Positions 16,612 through 24,679 of a DNA stretch of 64,000 bases are shown in pieces (position 1 is the stretch's first letter; each line of letters starts with the position of its first letter). Source of the DNA: HGM13233 sp900762805 (GTDB lineage: Bacteria; Bacillota; Clostridia; Oscillospirales; Ruminococcaceae); assembly GCA_937993755.1 (NCBI GenBank), contig CALKMA010000013.1, forward strand, positions 23,644 to 87,643, given 5' to 3'. Both the position numbers and the translations under genes were made by a program. The notes beneath the pieces were generated by a model that searched no databases, was not told the origin of the DNA, and saw only the letters and a list, made by a program, of their open reading frames with translations.

Positions 16612-17448
16612 ATGGATACACGAAGCTGCAAAACAATATGCCTGGTACACGACCTGTCCTTCGCGGGCGGCAGCAGCCTTGCCGCCATGCTGCCGGTCAC
16701 GGCGGCCTGCGGCTGCCGGGCTATCCCGGTGCCGACGGCGCTGCTCAGCACCCACACGGGGTTCCCGTCGCCCGCCGTGCTCGATACGGCCGATTTTGCT
16801 GTCCGTGCGGCGGCGCATTTCTTATCGGTCGGTCTCACGGCCGATACCGTGTACAGCGGCTATCTGATGAATGAAAACGGAAAGACTGCGGTCGATGCTG
16901 TCCGCGCCGTTTTCCCGCTGGCCTATCGTATCCACGATCCCGCCTTTGCCGATAGAGGGCGGCTCTATACCGGCATGACCGACCGGCTGATCGACTGCCA
17001 CCGCGACCTCGCGGCCGGCGCGCGCCTCATCCTGCCCAATGTCAGCGAGGCGCTGGCTCTCTGCGGGCACGAGCCGTCGGCACGTCTCGACGGCGGCCGC
17101 CTGCGCGAGCTGTGCCGTTCGCTGACGCACGACTTTGCTCCGGCTGTCATCACCGGCGTCGAGCTTGACGGCGGGCACTTTAACGTCGTTGCCGACGAAA
17201 GCGGCGTCAGCCGGATCCCCTACCGCGCCGTTCCGGGCAGCTACCCCGGCACCGGCGATGTGTTCGGCGCCATTGTCGCCGCCCTTATCACACGCGGGGC
17301 GGGGCTGACGGCAGCCGTTCAGCGGGCGGCGGCGATCATGACAGAAACCGTGGCCGGCACCAATGCTTTGGGGCAGCCGGCGCCGGGCGGCATTGCGGTG
17401 GAGATCGCGGTGCGGCTGGCAGAAAGGAGTATTTATGAAGCAGAATGA
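16612..17448 (+). CDS. Pyridoxal/pyridoxamine kinase (ribokinase fold)
   Basis: 278-residue kinase of the PdxK/PdxY type that phosphorylates B6 vitamers. Seen: ICLVHDLSFAGGSSLAAMLP (substrate and N-lobe), MTDRLIDCHRDLAAGARLILPNVSEAL (the PNxxE motif of the family), and the anion-hole motif PGTGDVFGAIVAALI with catalytic Asp. It is the first gene of a tight operon with an ECF-transporter S component (14-nt overlap) and trmL, which supports a vitamin-uptake role. The start codon is the first base or so of the predicted mRNA, so translation is probably leaderless. Confidence 0.9.
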   Translation: MDTRSCKTICLVHDLSFAGGSSLAAMLPVTAACGCRAIPVPTALLSTHTGFPSPAVLDTADFAVRAAAHFLSVGLTADTVYSGYLMNENGKTAVDAVRAVFPLAYRIHDPAFADRGRLYTGMTDRLIDCHRDLAAGARLILPNVSEALALCGHEPSARLDGGRLRELCRSLTHDFAPAVITGVELDGGHFNVVADESGVSRIPYRAVPGSYPGTGDVFGAIVAALITRGAGLTAAVQRAAAIMTETVAGTNALGQPAPGGIAVEIAVRLAERSIYEAE

Positions 17449-18010
17449 CAGAACAATCAAGAATATCGTTGTGGTCGGCCTGATGGCCGCCGTCGTGTTC
17501 ATCTTCACCTATATGCATATCGACATCCCGACCCCGCTTGGCAAAACGATGCTGCATCTCGGCAACGTCATGTGCCTGCTGGCGGCGCTGCTGTTCGGGC
17601 CTGTCCGCGGCGGTCTGGCCGCCGGCTTCGGTTCGATGTTCTACGATATGTTCGACCCGGCCCATCTGCCCGAATGCTGGATCACCTTTATCAACAAGTT
17701 TGCCATGGCCTTTGTGGCCGGCCTTGTCGCCCACCGGCTGCTCAAGGGGGCCGGCCGGCTGCGCTTCCCGGCCGCTGCCGCGCTCGGTGCGCTCAGCTAC
17801 ACGGCGCTCTATGTGGGGAAGACCATCATCGTGCAGTATTTCGTCTACAACAACCTGTGGGAGACGGTCTGGGCGACCGCTGTGACCAAGGGCACCGTGT
17901 CGCTTGTCAATGCGCTGATTGCCGCCGTGGCTTCGGTGCTGCTCAACGCGGCGCTGCGCAAGGCCTTTACCGGCGCGGGACTCAACGAACGGCTGGGGGT
18001 GCGTGCATGA
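17435..18010 (+). CDS. ECF transporter S component, probably for a B6 vitamer or related pyrimidine
   Basis: 191-residue membrane protein with five to six hydrophobic segments, typical of the substrate-binding S subunit of energy-coupling-factor transporters. Seen: VVVGLMAAVVFIFTYM at the N-terminus (TM1 with the small-residue face that docks to EcfT), HLGNVMCLLAALLFGPVRGG and GFGSMFYDMFDP. The start at 17435 follows AAAGGAG and overlaps the kinase gene. Specificity is inferred only from the neighbouring kinase; hydroxymethylpyrimidine is an alternative. Shared EcfAAT subunits are not in this window. Confidence 0.85.
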   Translation: MKQNDRTIKNIVVVGLMAAVVFIFTYMHIDIPTPLGKTMLHLGNVMCLLAALLFGPVRGGLAAGFGSMFYDMFDPAHLPECWITFINKFAMAFVAGLVAHRLLKGAGRLRFPAAAALGALSYTALYVGKTIIVQYFVYNNLWETVWATAVTKGTVSLVNALIAAVASVLLNAALRKAFTGAGLNERLGVRA

Positions 18011-18504
18011 CGCCCCTCAACATCGTGCTGCATGAGCCGCAGATCCCGCAGAACACCGGCAATATCGCCCGCACCTGTGCCGTTACCGGCAGCCGGCTGC
18101 ACCTGATCGAGCCGATGGGCTTTCGCGTGGACGACGCCAAGCTCAGGCGCGCCGGCCTTGACTACTGGCCGCTGCTCGATATCACATACTACCGGGATTT
18201 TGCGGATTTCGCTGAGAAAAACCCCGGTCGCTGGTGGTTCTTCACGACCAAAAGCCGTTTTGTCTACACCGAGGCCGTCTATCAGCCCGGCGACTATCTG
18301 ATTCTCGGCCGGGAAGACAGGGGACTGCCCGAAGCGCTGCTGGCCGCGCATTATGACAGCACGGTGCGCATCCCCATGCGCAACAATGAGCATGCCCGCA
18401 GCCTCAACCTGTCCAACGCGGCGGCTGTCGCCGTTTATGAGGCGCTGCGCCAGAATGGCTTCGGCGAGCTTAAAACAGAGGGCCGGCTGACAGCAGCGCC
18501 GTAG
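18007..18504 (+). CDS. trmL: tRNA (cytidine(34)-2'-O)-methyltransferase
   Basis: 165-residue SPOUT methyltransferase that 2'-O-methylates wobble position 34 of some tRNA(Leu). Seen: the N-terminal EPQIPQNTGNIARTCAVTG motif, LILGREDRGLPE (motif 2) and the C-terminal IPMRNNEHARSLNLSNAAAV (motif 3 of the SPOUT knot). Length fits the minimal TrmL form. Its ATG overlaps the stop of the S component (ATGA), so it is translationally coupled, although functionally unrelated. Confidence 0.95.
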   Translation: MTPLNIVLHEPQIPQNTGNIARTCAVTGSRLHLIEPMGFRVDDAKLRRAGLDYWPLLDITYYRDFADFAEKNPGRWWFFTTKSRFVYTEAVYQPGDYLILGREDRGLPEALLAAHYDSTVRIPMRNNEHARSLNLSNAAAVAVYEALRQNGFGELKTEGRLTAAP

Positions 18505-18568
18505 GGCGGGCTGCCGTGCGGCGGAATATCGACAGAGCGGCCGGCAGGCCGCAGACAAGGAGAGAAAA

Positions 18569-19045
18569 ATGCTGAAGGAATTCAAAAAGTTTGCTTTCAA
18601 GGGCAATGTGATGGATATGGCCATCGGCGTCATCGTCGGCTCGGCCTTTTCGACCATCGTCACCTCGCTGGTCAACGACATCATTATGCCGCTCATCGGC
18701 GTGCTGACCGGCGGGTTCGATATATCGGGCCTCAAGCTGACGCTGGGCGCCGACCAGCTCAACGAGGCCGGCGAGGTCGTCAAGGCGGCCGCCACCCTCA
18801 ACTACGGCGCTTTTCTGCAGAACATCATAAACTTTCTGATCGTGGCGCTCTCGCTGTTTTTTACCATGCGCCTCATCAACCGGCTGCACGACATAGCCGA
18901 AAAGGAGCTGCACAAGCACGATGCGGCGAAAGAGGAGCCGGAGCAGCCGGTCCAAAAGCCCGACGACGTGCTGCTGCTGGAGGAGATCCGCGACCTGCTC
19001 AAGGCCGGAAAGCAGCCAGAAGCCGGCGGAACCGACGAGAAATAG
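18569..19045 (+). CDS. mscL: Large-conductance mechanosensitive channel
   Basis: 158-residue channel that opens under membrane tension to release solutes. Seen: the N-terminal amphipathic helix and TM1 (GNVMDMAIGVIVGSAFSTIV), the pore-lining glycines, TM2 (IINFLIVALSLFFTMRLINR) and a charged C-terminal helix. AAGGAGAG precedes the ATG. A longer than usual acidic tail (AKEEPEQPVQKPDDV) precedes the final helix. It is followed by a bidirectional terminator. Confidence 0.97.
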   Translation: MLKEFKKFAFKGNVMDMAIGVIVGSAFSTIVTSLVNDIIMPLIGVLTGGFDISGLKLTLGADQLNEAGEVVKAAATLNYGAFLQNIINFLIVALSLFFTMRLINRLHDIAEKELHKHDAAKEEPEQPVQKPDDVLLLEEIRDLLKAGKQPEAGGTDEK

Positions 19046-19127
19046 CGCCGCACAGAAGCGTCGGGCAGGCCAACTCTCACGGCAGCCCATTTACCAAGCA
19101 CAGCGCCCGTCTCTGCGCGGGCGCGGC

Positions 19128-19165
19128 GACAGCCCCGACCGGACCCGGCTCCGGTCGGGGCTGTC
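19128..19165. terminator. 16-bp bidirectional terminator between mscL and the ParB gene
   Basis: Perfect 16-bp stem (19128-19143 with 19150-19165) and a 6-nt loop in the convergent gap. Confidence 0.75.
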
Positions 19166-19180
19166 TGGCCTCCGGCGGTT

Positions 19181-19966
19181 CTACCCGGTCTGCCGCCGGA
19201 GAGGAATCTTGATGGTGTATTCTATGTAATCGGCGCGGTCGGCGCGGGTGGCGCTGGCGTCGATGCCGGTGCGGCGCATGACGTCTACGGCGTGCTCGAT
19301 GGTATTGAAGAACAGCCGCACATCCTTGACGATCGGCAGCGTGGCGGCGCGTGTGCGCCCCTTTTTCTCAAGCAGGCTGCTCACCAGCTTTTCGCAGGCG
19401 GCGACGCTCAGCCCGCGGGCGGCGCAGCGCTCCATGACGCGGCTCCACTGTTGGGGCGGCAGCCGCAGGATGGCGCGCAGGTGGCGCTCGGTCAGGCCGT
19501 TCCGGGCGGCAAAGGCGCGCTGCGTCGGATCGAGCGCCAGCACCCGCAGCTTGTTGCTGATGGCCGGCTCGGACAGCTGCAGGCGTTCGGCGGCCTGCCG
19601 CTGGGTCAGGCCGCAGCTGCGGATAAGGGCATCGATGGCCTCGGCCTGCTCGATGCAGTTGAGATCGCGGCGGAACATGTTTTCGAGCAGCGCGATGGTG
19701 GCGGCGTCGGCCTCGCTGGCAGACAGCACCACCGCCGGAATGGATGTCAGCCCCGCCGCTCTGGCTGCCCGCAGCCGGCGCTGGCCGGCCACCAGCCGGA
19801 ACTGACGCCCGGCCTTGACGACAAGGATGGGCTGGACGACGCCGTTGGCGGCGATGCTGGCCGTCAGCTCGTCAAGCGGCCCCTTGTCAAAATAGCGGCG
19901 CGGCGCGTCCGCCGGCTCACGGATGCGGTCGAGGGGGATCGACCGCGCCCCCTTCATCTGTGCCAT
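19181..19966 (-). CDS. ParB/Noc-family DNA-binding protein
   Basis: 261-residue ParB-type protein. Seen: the N-terminal CTPase/ParB nuclease-like fold with NGVVQPILVV and AGQRRLRAARAAGL (the GxxRxxA nucleotide-binding motif), LENMFRRDLNCIEQAEAI, and the helix-turn-helix LTQRQAAERLQLSEPAISNK. No parA is adjacent, so it may be a nucleoid-occlusion-type or second ParB protein. The start at 19966 is chosen from AGGAGG 8 nt upstream; an ATG at 19972 is too close to that site. Confidence 0.88.
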   Translation of the reverse strand: MAQMKGARSIPLDRIREPADAPRRYFDKGPLDELTASIAANGVVQPILVVKAGRQFRLVAGQRRLRAARAAGLTSIPAVVLSASEADAATIALLENMFRRDLNCIEQAEAIDALIRSCGLTQRQAAERLQLSEPAISNKLRVLALDPTQRAFAARNGLTERHLRAILRLPPQQWSRVMERCAARGLSVAACEKLVSSLLEKKGRTRAATLPIVKDVRLFFNTIEHAVDVMRRTGIDASATRADRADYIEYTIKIPLRRQTG

Positions 19967-20344
19967 GCTCATGACCTCCTCTGCTTGCTTTGCTTCCACT
20001 ATACCGCCCGGCAGGCGCGAAAAAGCGCCGTTTTGGGCGCGGCCGGCAGAAAAAGCCCCAAAGCGGGGGACAGCGGAGCTGCTGCAGCTGCCGTCCGGCT
20101 GCCCGGCAGGGGGCGGAGCCCCCGGAAGGAACGCCCCGGCGAAGGCCGGGCTTCGGGCGCGGCAGAACGGAGGCGATCGGAACAGGCGGGCTTTCCGCGC
20201 CGCCGGTATGCAGTCCGGCCGCCGGTTGCTGCATAGCTTCAGGCATACGGCCGCCGCGCCGGCCGGGGAGAAAATGTATTTGTGAATATCTGCCGTCTCT
20301 GCTGCGATTTACAGGCAGTATTATAGCCTTGTCGCCCGCGGGAT

Positions 20345-20375
20345 GTTGAAAACCATGTTAAAAACGTTGAAAACC
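20345..20375. repeat. Three short iteron-like repeats
   Basis: GTTGAAAACC (20345), GTTAAAAACG (20357) and GTTGAAAACC (20366) in direct orientation within an AT-rich patch, about 380 nt upstream of the ParB gene. The 19967-20660 spacer shows no gene. Confidence 0.5.
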
Positions 20376-20660
20376 GCTTGATTTCAGAGAAAAAGATTTC
20401 AACTGCCGCAAAAGTACCGGCAAGAAAGCACATTACAAACAGTTATCAGACCTTGCCAAAAGGCGTATCGCCCGTATCGGAGGCGCCAAATGAAAGCCGT
20501 GCGGGGCGGCCGTTCGGCGGGCTGCGGGGCGGAGTGCCCAATGCATAATGAGAGTGGTTCGGCGGGGTATTCGGACTGTCAGCCGAGCCCGACCGGGGAG
20601 GGGAGGGCATTTGCCGCGGGAAACCTGTTTAAGAGAAACCGGCGCCGCCGCGGTTCGAAG

Positions 20661-20940
20661 CGGCGCGAAATGCCGGCGGCGTCCCGGCCGGGGCGGCCGG
20701 GCGGCGGTTTTTATCGCCTGAAGGCGGAGCCGTGCCGACGAGATGGCCGCTCAAGGAAGTAACGGTCGGCAGCCGGGAGGAGGGCGCGCATGGGCCGAAG
20801 CGGCGCGAAATGCCGGCGGCGTCCCGGCCGGGGCGGCCGGGCGGCGGTTTTTATCGCCTGAAGGCGGAGCCGTGCCGACGAGATGACCGCTCAAGGGAGT
20901 AACGCCCAGCAGCCGGTAGGAGGGCGCGCAAGGATCGAAG
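20661..20940. repeat. 140-bp tandem direct repeat (two copies)
   Basis: Copy 1 (20661-20800) and copy 2 (20801-20940) have a period of exactly 140 bp. They are identical over about the first 85 bases and diverge by scattered substitutions after that. The unit contains GC-rich palindromes and GGCGGTTTTTATCGCCTGAA. No gene is evident. Confidence 0.9.
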
Positions 20941-20946
20941 AGGCAA

Positions 20947-20984
20947 AAGCGGCGTCGCCTGCCGGAGGGCAGGCGACGCCGCTT
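20947..20984 (-). terminator. Terminator of the E2-like gene
   Basis: Perfect 17-bp stem (20947-20963 with 20968-20984), 4-nt loop, followed by TTGCC on the minus strand. It lies 31 nt after the stop of the minus-strand gene. Confidence 0.75.
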
Positions 20985-21015
20985 CAAAATGGGGCAGACC
21001 GGCACAGACGCCGCG

Positions 21016-21978
21016 CTACTCCTTTTTAGTCTTATCCGGCCGGTTGTTGAACCGGTCGATCAGATTGTCCGGCTCGACGGGGTGGGTGACGCCGTCGTCC
21101 ATTACGATGCGTTCGGGCGGCAGCAGCAGCATTTCGGGGTTGTTCATCAGGCGCCGCATGAGGCGCATCGAAACGGCGTAATAGTGGCCGTCGCAGACGC
21201 GCTCGTCGATGACGTACCGCAGGCCGAGGTGGCGCGCCGTAAAAGTATTGCCCTTTTCATCGGTGAAGGTGCGCCTTTCCTTGCGGCCCATGGCGACAAA
21301 GAAGGAGCAGGTGCCGAATTCATACAGGTGGTGGTAGATGGGGCCGATGCCCAGCGAGCCGACGTTGGTGATAAAGGCGCCGGTGTGCCACGGGCTGGCG
21401 GTGCGCACCGATTTGGGCAGCAGGCTGATGCTGTCGAGTGCGCGCATCCCCTGCACGATGATGCGCAGCGCCCACGAGGGCAGCTTGCCGAGGGTGCTGG
21501 CCGTCGAGTCGCTGCTGTTTTCAGCGGTGTCTTCCATGTTCTCGGCCACCAGCGCGTTGATCTTATCGACGACGTCGGTCAGCGTGTCGGTCGGCTCAAA
21601 GACAGGCTTGATGACCGTCTCGACGCCGCGGTCGGTCAGCGACCGCTTGATGCACAGCGATATCTGGATGCAGTTGTGGGCGTAGAGCTTGTTGTAGACG
21701 ATATAGCGGTTGATATAGGGGCGCTGCGACATGATGCGCACCATGGCGGCGATGACGATGTGCATGATGGTGAGATTGGGGATATCCTGCTTGTGGGCGC
21801 GGATGAAGGCCTCGACGCGGTCAACGTCGATCTCCTCCTCGAAAAAGCACTGGCTGTCGATGCGCGTGCGCAGCACATAGGGCACGATGGTGTAGACATT
21901 GTCGATATCGCGCACGCGCCAGCCGTCGTCACGGTCATGAAGACGGCGCTTATAATAGGTTTTCATCATGTTTTCCAT
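21016..21978 (-). CDS. 2-oxoacid dehydrogenase E2-type acyltransferase-like protein without lipoyl domain
   Basis: 320-residue protein with the chloramphenicol-acetyltransferase-like fold of E2 catalytic domains, but no lipoyl or E1/E3-binding domain. Seen: TIMHIVIAAMVRIMSQRP, FITNVGSLGIGPIYHHLYEFGT (matching the E2 strand that precedes the active site) and YVIDERVCDGHYYAVSMRL, which aligns with the E2 active-site signature DHRVxDG but has Glu in place of the catalytic His. The start at 21978 is preceded by GAGG. Function unknown; no dehydrogenase genes are nearby. Confidence 0.75.
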   Translation of the reverse strand: MENMMKTYYKRRLHDRDDGWRVRDIDNVYTIVPYVLRTRIDSQCFFEEEIDVDRVEAFIRAHKQDIPNLTIMHIVIAAMVRIMSQRPYINRYIVYNKLYAHNCIQISLCIKRSLTDRGVETVIKPVFEPTDTLTDVVDKINALVAENMEDTAENSSDSTASTLGKLPSWALRIIVQGMRALDSISLLPKSVRTASPWHTGAFITNVGSLGIGPIYHHLYEFGTCSFFVAMGRKERRTFTDEKGNTFTARHLGLRYVIDERVCDGHYYAVSMRLMRRLMNNPEMLLLPPERIVMDDGVTHPVEPDNLIDRFNNRPDKTKKE

Positions 21979-22420
21979 AGGGAACCTCGCTTGGGAAGAT
22001 TTCGGTCGTCGAAGATCTGATTTGCTTGTGTTGATTATTATATTAACAGGTAGCGTGTGGAAATGCAACACCTAATTCATTGGATTAGATGAATGAGACG
22101 CAGGACGGGACAGAAAAGGAGCGGCCGGCATGGCTTTTCGGAGGGCGGCGGTTGGGCACGAGGGCTTTCTGTACGGCATTTTTGGCGCTATGCGGCATCT
22201 TTTTCGGCATTTTCCCTTTGCGGCGTCCTCTTCCCGTTGGAAAGTGATTCGGCATGAGAGCTTTCGCGCCCGGCTCGTTTCTTTTCTCCGAAGAGCAAAC
22301 AGAAACGACAACAGCGGTCAGATATGCCTCGAACCGATAAAATTCTTCTGATGACAGCTGTAAAAAGGAGGGCGCCGCCCGATAAGCTGAAAAAATTATC
22401 AAAATTCCCAAAAGTCCCTC

Positions 22421-22449
22421 TTGCAAACAAAAAACACTTTGGGTATAAT
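22421..22449 (+). promoter_or_regulatory. Promoter of the oad operon
   Basis: TTGCAA (22421-22426), a 17-nt spacer and a consensus TATAAT (22444-22449). Predicted start near 22456, leader about 72 nt. The 21979-22420 spacer holds no gene I can support. Confidence 0.7.
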
Positions 22450-22527
22450 GTACCATGGGCGGGATTGAAGATGTTTCAATCCCTCCCCGTGACATTTTTT
22501 ATCAATTTTTATATTTGGGAGCAATAT

Positions 22528-23916
22528 ATGAGCAAACGTGTGGTAAACATTACCGAAACGGTGCTGCGGGACGCCAACCAGTCGCTGATCGCAACACGAA
22601 TGCCCATCCGGGATTTCGAGCCGATCCTGGATACCATGAACAAGGCCGGCTACTATTCGGTCGAGTGCTGGGGCGGCGCCACCTTTGACAGCTGTCTGCG
22701 CTTTCTGGATGAAGATCCGTGGGAGCGCCTTCGCATCATCAAGTCGCATATGCCCGACACCAAGCTCCAGATGCTGCTGCGCGGCCAGAATCTGCTGGGC
22801 TACAAGCATTATCCCGATGATGTCGTAAAGCTCTTTGTCCAGAAGAGCATCGAGAACGGTATCGACATCATTCGCATTTTCGACGCTCTCAACGACCTGC
22901 GCAATATCAAGGTCGCCGTTGATGAAACCATCCGCTGCGGCGGCACCGCCTCCATTGCCATTTCCTACACCACCAGCCCGGTGCATACACTGGAAAATTA
23001 TGCAAAGATGGCCAAGGAAATGGAGGAAATGGGCGCCGCCTCCATCTGCGTCAAGGATATGGCCGGCGTTATGAGCCCGGCCGAGGCTTACGACCTTGTC
23101 AAGGCCATCCGCGAAAGCACCAAGCTGCCCATCGTCGTCCATTCCCACTGCACCACCGGGCTTGCCTATATGACGCTGCTCAAGGCTGTCGAGGCCGGTG
23201 CCGACGTGATCGACACCGCGACCTCCTGCATGTCGGGCGGCACCTCGCACCCCGCCACCGAAACGATGGTCTACGCTCTGCGCGGCCTTGGCTATGAGGT
23301 CGATCTCAACGATGAGGTCATCAACGAGGTCAACGATTACTTCAAGCCGCTGCGCGACAAGTATCTGGAAAGCGGCCTGCTCGACCCCAAGGTGCTGGCC
23401 ACCGACAGCAAGGCCCTCAACTACAAGATTCCCGGCGGTATGCTGAGCAACCTCATCAGCCAGCTCAAGAAGGCCGGTGCCATCGACCGCCTGCCGGAGG
23501 TGCTGGAGGAAACGCCGCGTGTGCGCGAGGATCTCGGTTATCCGCCGCTCGTCACCCCGATGAGCCAAATGGTCGGCGCACAGGCCGTTGTCAACGTGCT
23601 GATCGGCGAGCGCTACAAGAACATCAGCAAGGAGGTGCAGGCCTATCTGCACGGCGAGTACGGCCGCGCCCCCGGCAAGGTCAATGAGGAGCTGATCAAG
23701 AAGGCTCTCGGCGATCAGAAGCCCTACACCGGGCGCTTTGCCGACACGCTGCCCCCCGCCTTTGAAAAGGCCAAGGCCGAGATCGGCGCGCTGGCGCATT
23801 CCGATGAGGACGTCCTTTCCTATATCGCCTTCCCGCAGGTCGCCGAAAAGTTTTTCCAGGAGCGTGAGGCCCGCCGCGAGAGAAAGGCGGCCTACACCAT
23901 CGAAGTCATGGAATAA
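22528..23916 (+). CDS. oadA: Oxaloacetate decarboxylase alpha chain, carboxyltransferase part
   Basis: 462-residue carboxyltransferase subunit that moves CO2 from oxaloacetate to biotin on a carrier protein. Seen: the TIM-barrel start ETVLRDANQSLIATRM (metal-binding Asp, family signature), KLQMLLRGQNLLGYKHY, SICVKDMAGVMSP and the C-terminal carboxyltransferase dome (LEETPRVREDLGYPPLVTP). It ends before any biotinyl domain; the carrier is encoded two genes downstream. This is the 5S-type layout. The ATG at 22528 has GGGAGC before it. First gene of oadA-G-biotin carrier-B. Confidence 0.93.
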   Translation: MSKRVVNITETVLRDANQSLIATRMPIRDFEPILDTMNKAGYYSVECWGGATFDSCLRFLDEDPWERLRIIKSHMPDTKLQMLLRGQNLLGYKHYPDDVVKLFVQKSIENGIDIIRIFDALNDLRNIKVAVDETIRCGGTASIAISYTTSPVHTLENYAKMAKEMEEMGAASICVKDMAGVMSPAEAYDLVKAIRESTKLPIVVHSHCTTGLAYMTLLKAVEAGADVIDTATSCMSGGTSHPATETMVYALRGLGYEVDLNDEVINEVNDYFKPLRDKYLESGLLDPKVLATDSKALNYKIPGGMLSNLISQLKKAGAIDRLPEVLEETPRVREDLGYPPLVTPMSQMVGAQAVVNVLIGERYKNISKEVQAYLHGEYGRAPGKVNEELIKKALGDQKPYTGRFADTLPPAFEKAKAEIGALAHSDEDVLSYIAFPQVAEKFFQEREARRERKAAYTIEVME

Positions 23917-23928
23917 GGAGCAGAGGAT

Positions 23929-24279
23929 ATGCAGACCATTATCACAAAGACCTTTTCGATCGGCGAGTCGCTGCTGGTCAGCGTCGTGGGTGTGCTGGTC
24001 GTTTTTGCGGCGCTGGTCATCATCATGCTGGTCATCAAGCTGATGACGGGCGCCTTTAACGGGAAGAAGCCGGCCGTCATCCCGGCCGAAGCCGCCGCCC
24101 CTTCCGCTCCGGCCGCTGCGCCGGCGCTGGCCCGCGGCTCATGCGGCGATGTGCAGCTGTTCGATGTTGACGACAGAACGGCTGCCGAGCTGATGGCCAT
24201 CACGGCGGACAAGCTTGATAAGCCGCTCAATCAGCTGCACTTCGTTTCAATTAAAGAAATAAATGTTGAGGAGAAATAG
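23929..24279 (+). CDS. oadG: Oxaloacetate decarboxylase gamma chain
   Basis: 116-residue small subunit with one N-terminal membrane helix (about 14-38) and an Ala/Pro-rich linker leading to a short conserved soluble segment. It assembles the decarboxylase complex at the membrane. The gene starts 12 nt after oadA with GGAGCAGAGG as ribosome site. Confidence 0.85.
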   Translation: MQTIITKTFSIGESLLVSVVGVLVVFAALVIIMLVIKLMTGAFNGKKPAVIPAEAAAPSAPAAAPALARGSCGDVQLFDVDDRTAAELMAITADKLDKPLNQLHFVSIKEINVEEK

Positions 24280-24282
24280 ATC

Positions 24283-24669
24283 ATGAAGTACAAGGTTACG
24301 CTCAATAAGAAGATTTATGAAGTCGAGGTCACCAACGGCGAGGCCATTCTCGCCGCAGAATATGACGCCGTTGCCGCGCCTGCGCCCGCTCCGGCCGCCC
24401 CCGCGGCTCCGGCCGCCGCTCCGGCCCCCGCCGCCGCACCCGTTGCCACGGCTGAGGGCGAAAGGGTCCTCTCACAGCTGCCCGGCACCGTGCTGGCCGT
24501 AAAGGTCAACGTCGGCGACGTTGTCAAGGCCGGTGATGTTGTGGCCGTTGTTGAGGCCATGAAGATGGAAAACGACATGGTCGCCCCGTGTGACGGCACT
24601 GTCAAGCAGGTCGTCGTTAAGAAGGGCGACAATGTGGCGAGCGGCGCCGTCCTGGCCGTGCTCGGCTGA
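24283..24669 (+). CDS. Biotin carboxyl carrier protein of the sodium pump
   Basis: 128-residue carrier. A short N-terminal domain (MKYKVTLNKKIYEVEV), an Ala/Pro hinge (about 27-60, PAPAPAAPAAPAAAP-type) and a biotinyl domain with VVEAMKMENDM, whose Lys is the biotinylation site. It shuttles the carboxyl group from the alpha chain to the membrane beta chain. Located 3 nt after oadG. Confidence 0.95.
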   Translation: MKYKVTLNKKIYEVEVTNGEAILAAEYDAVAAPAPAPAAPAAPAAAPAPAAAPVATAEGERVLSQLPGTVLAVKVNVGDVVKAGDVVAVVEAMKMENDMVAPCDGTVKQVVVKKGDNVASGAVLAVLG

Positions 24670-24679
24670 GGAACGGACA

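Noticed and set aside
20661..20940. Possible tandem riboswitch
   Set aside because: No known aptamer core was recognised, and the downstream gene on the plus strand is over 1.5 kb away while the nearest gene is on the minus strand.
22130..22351. 73-codon plus-strand frame with a good AAAGGAG
   Set aside because: Basic, Arg/Phe-rich sequence with no recognisable family and no operon context; it ends before the oad promoter. Too weak to call.
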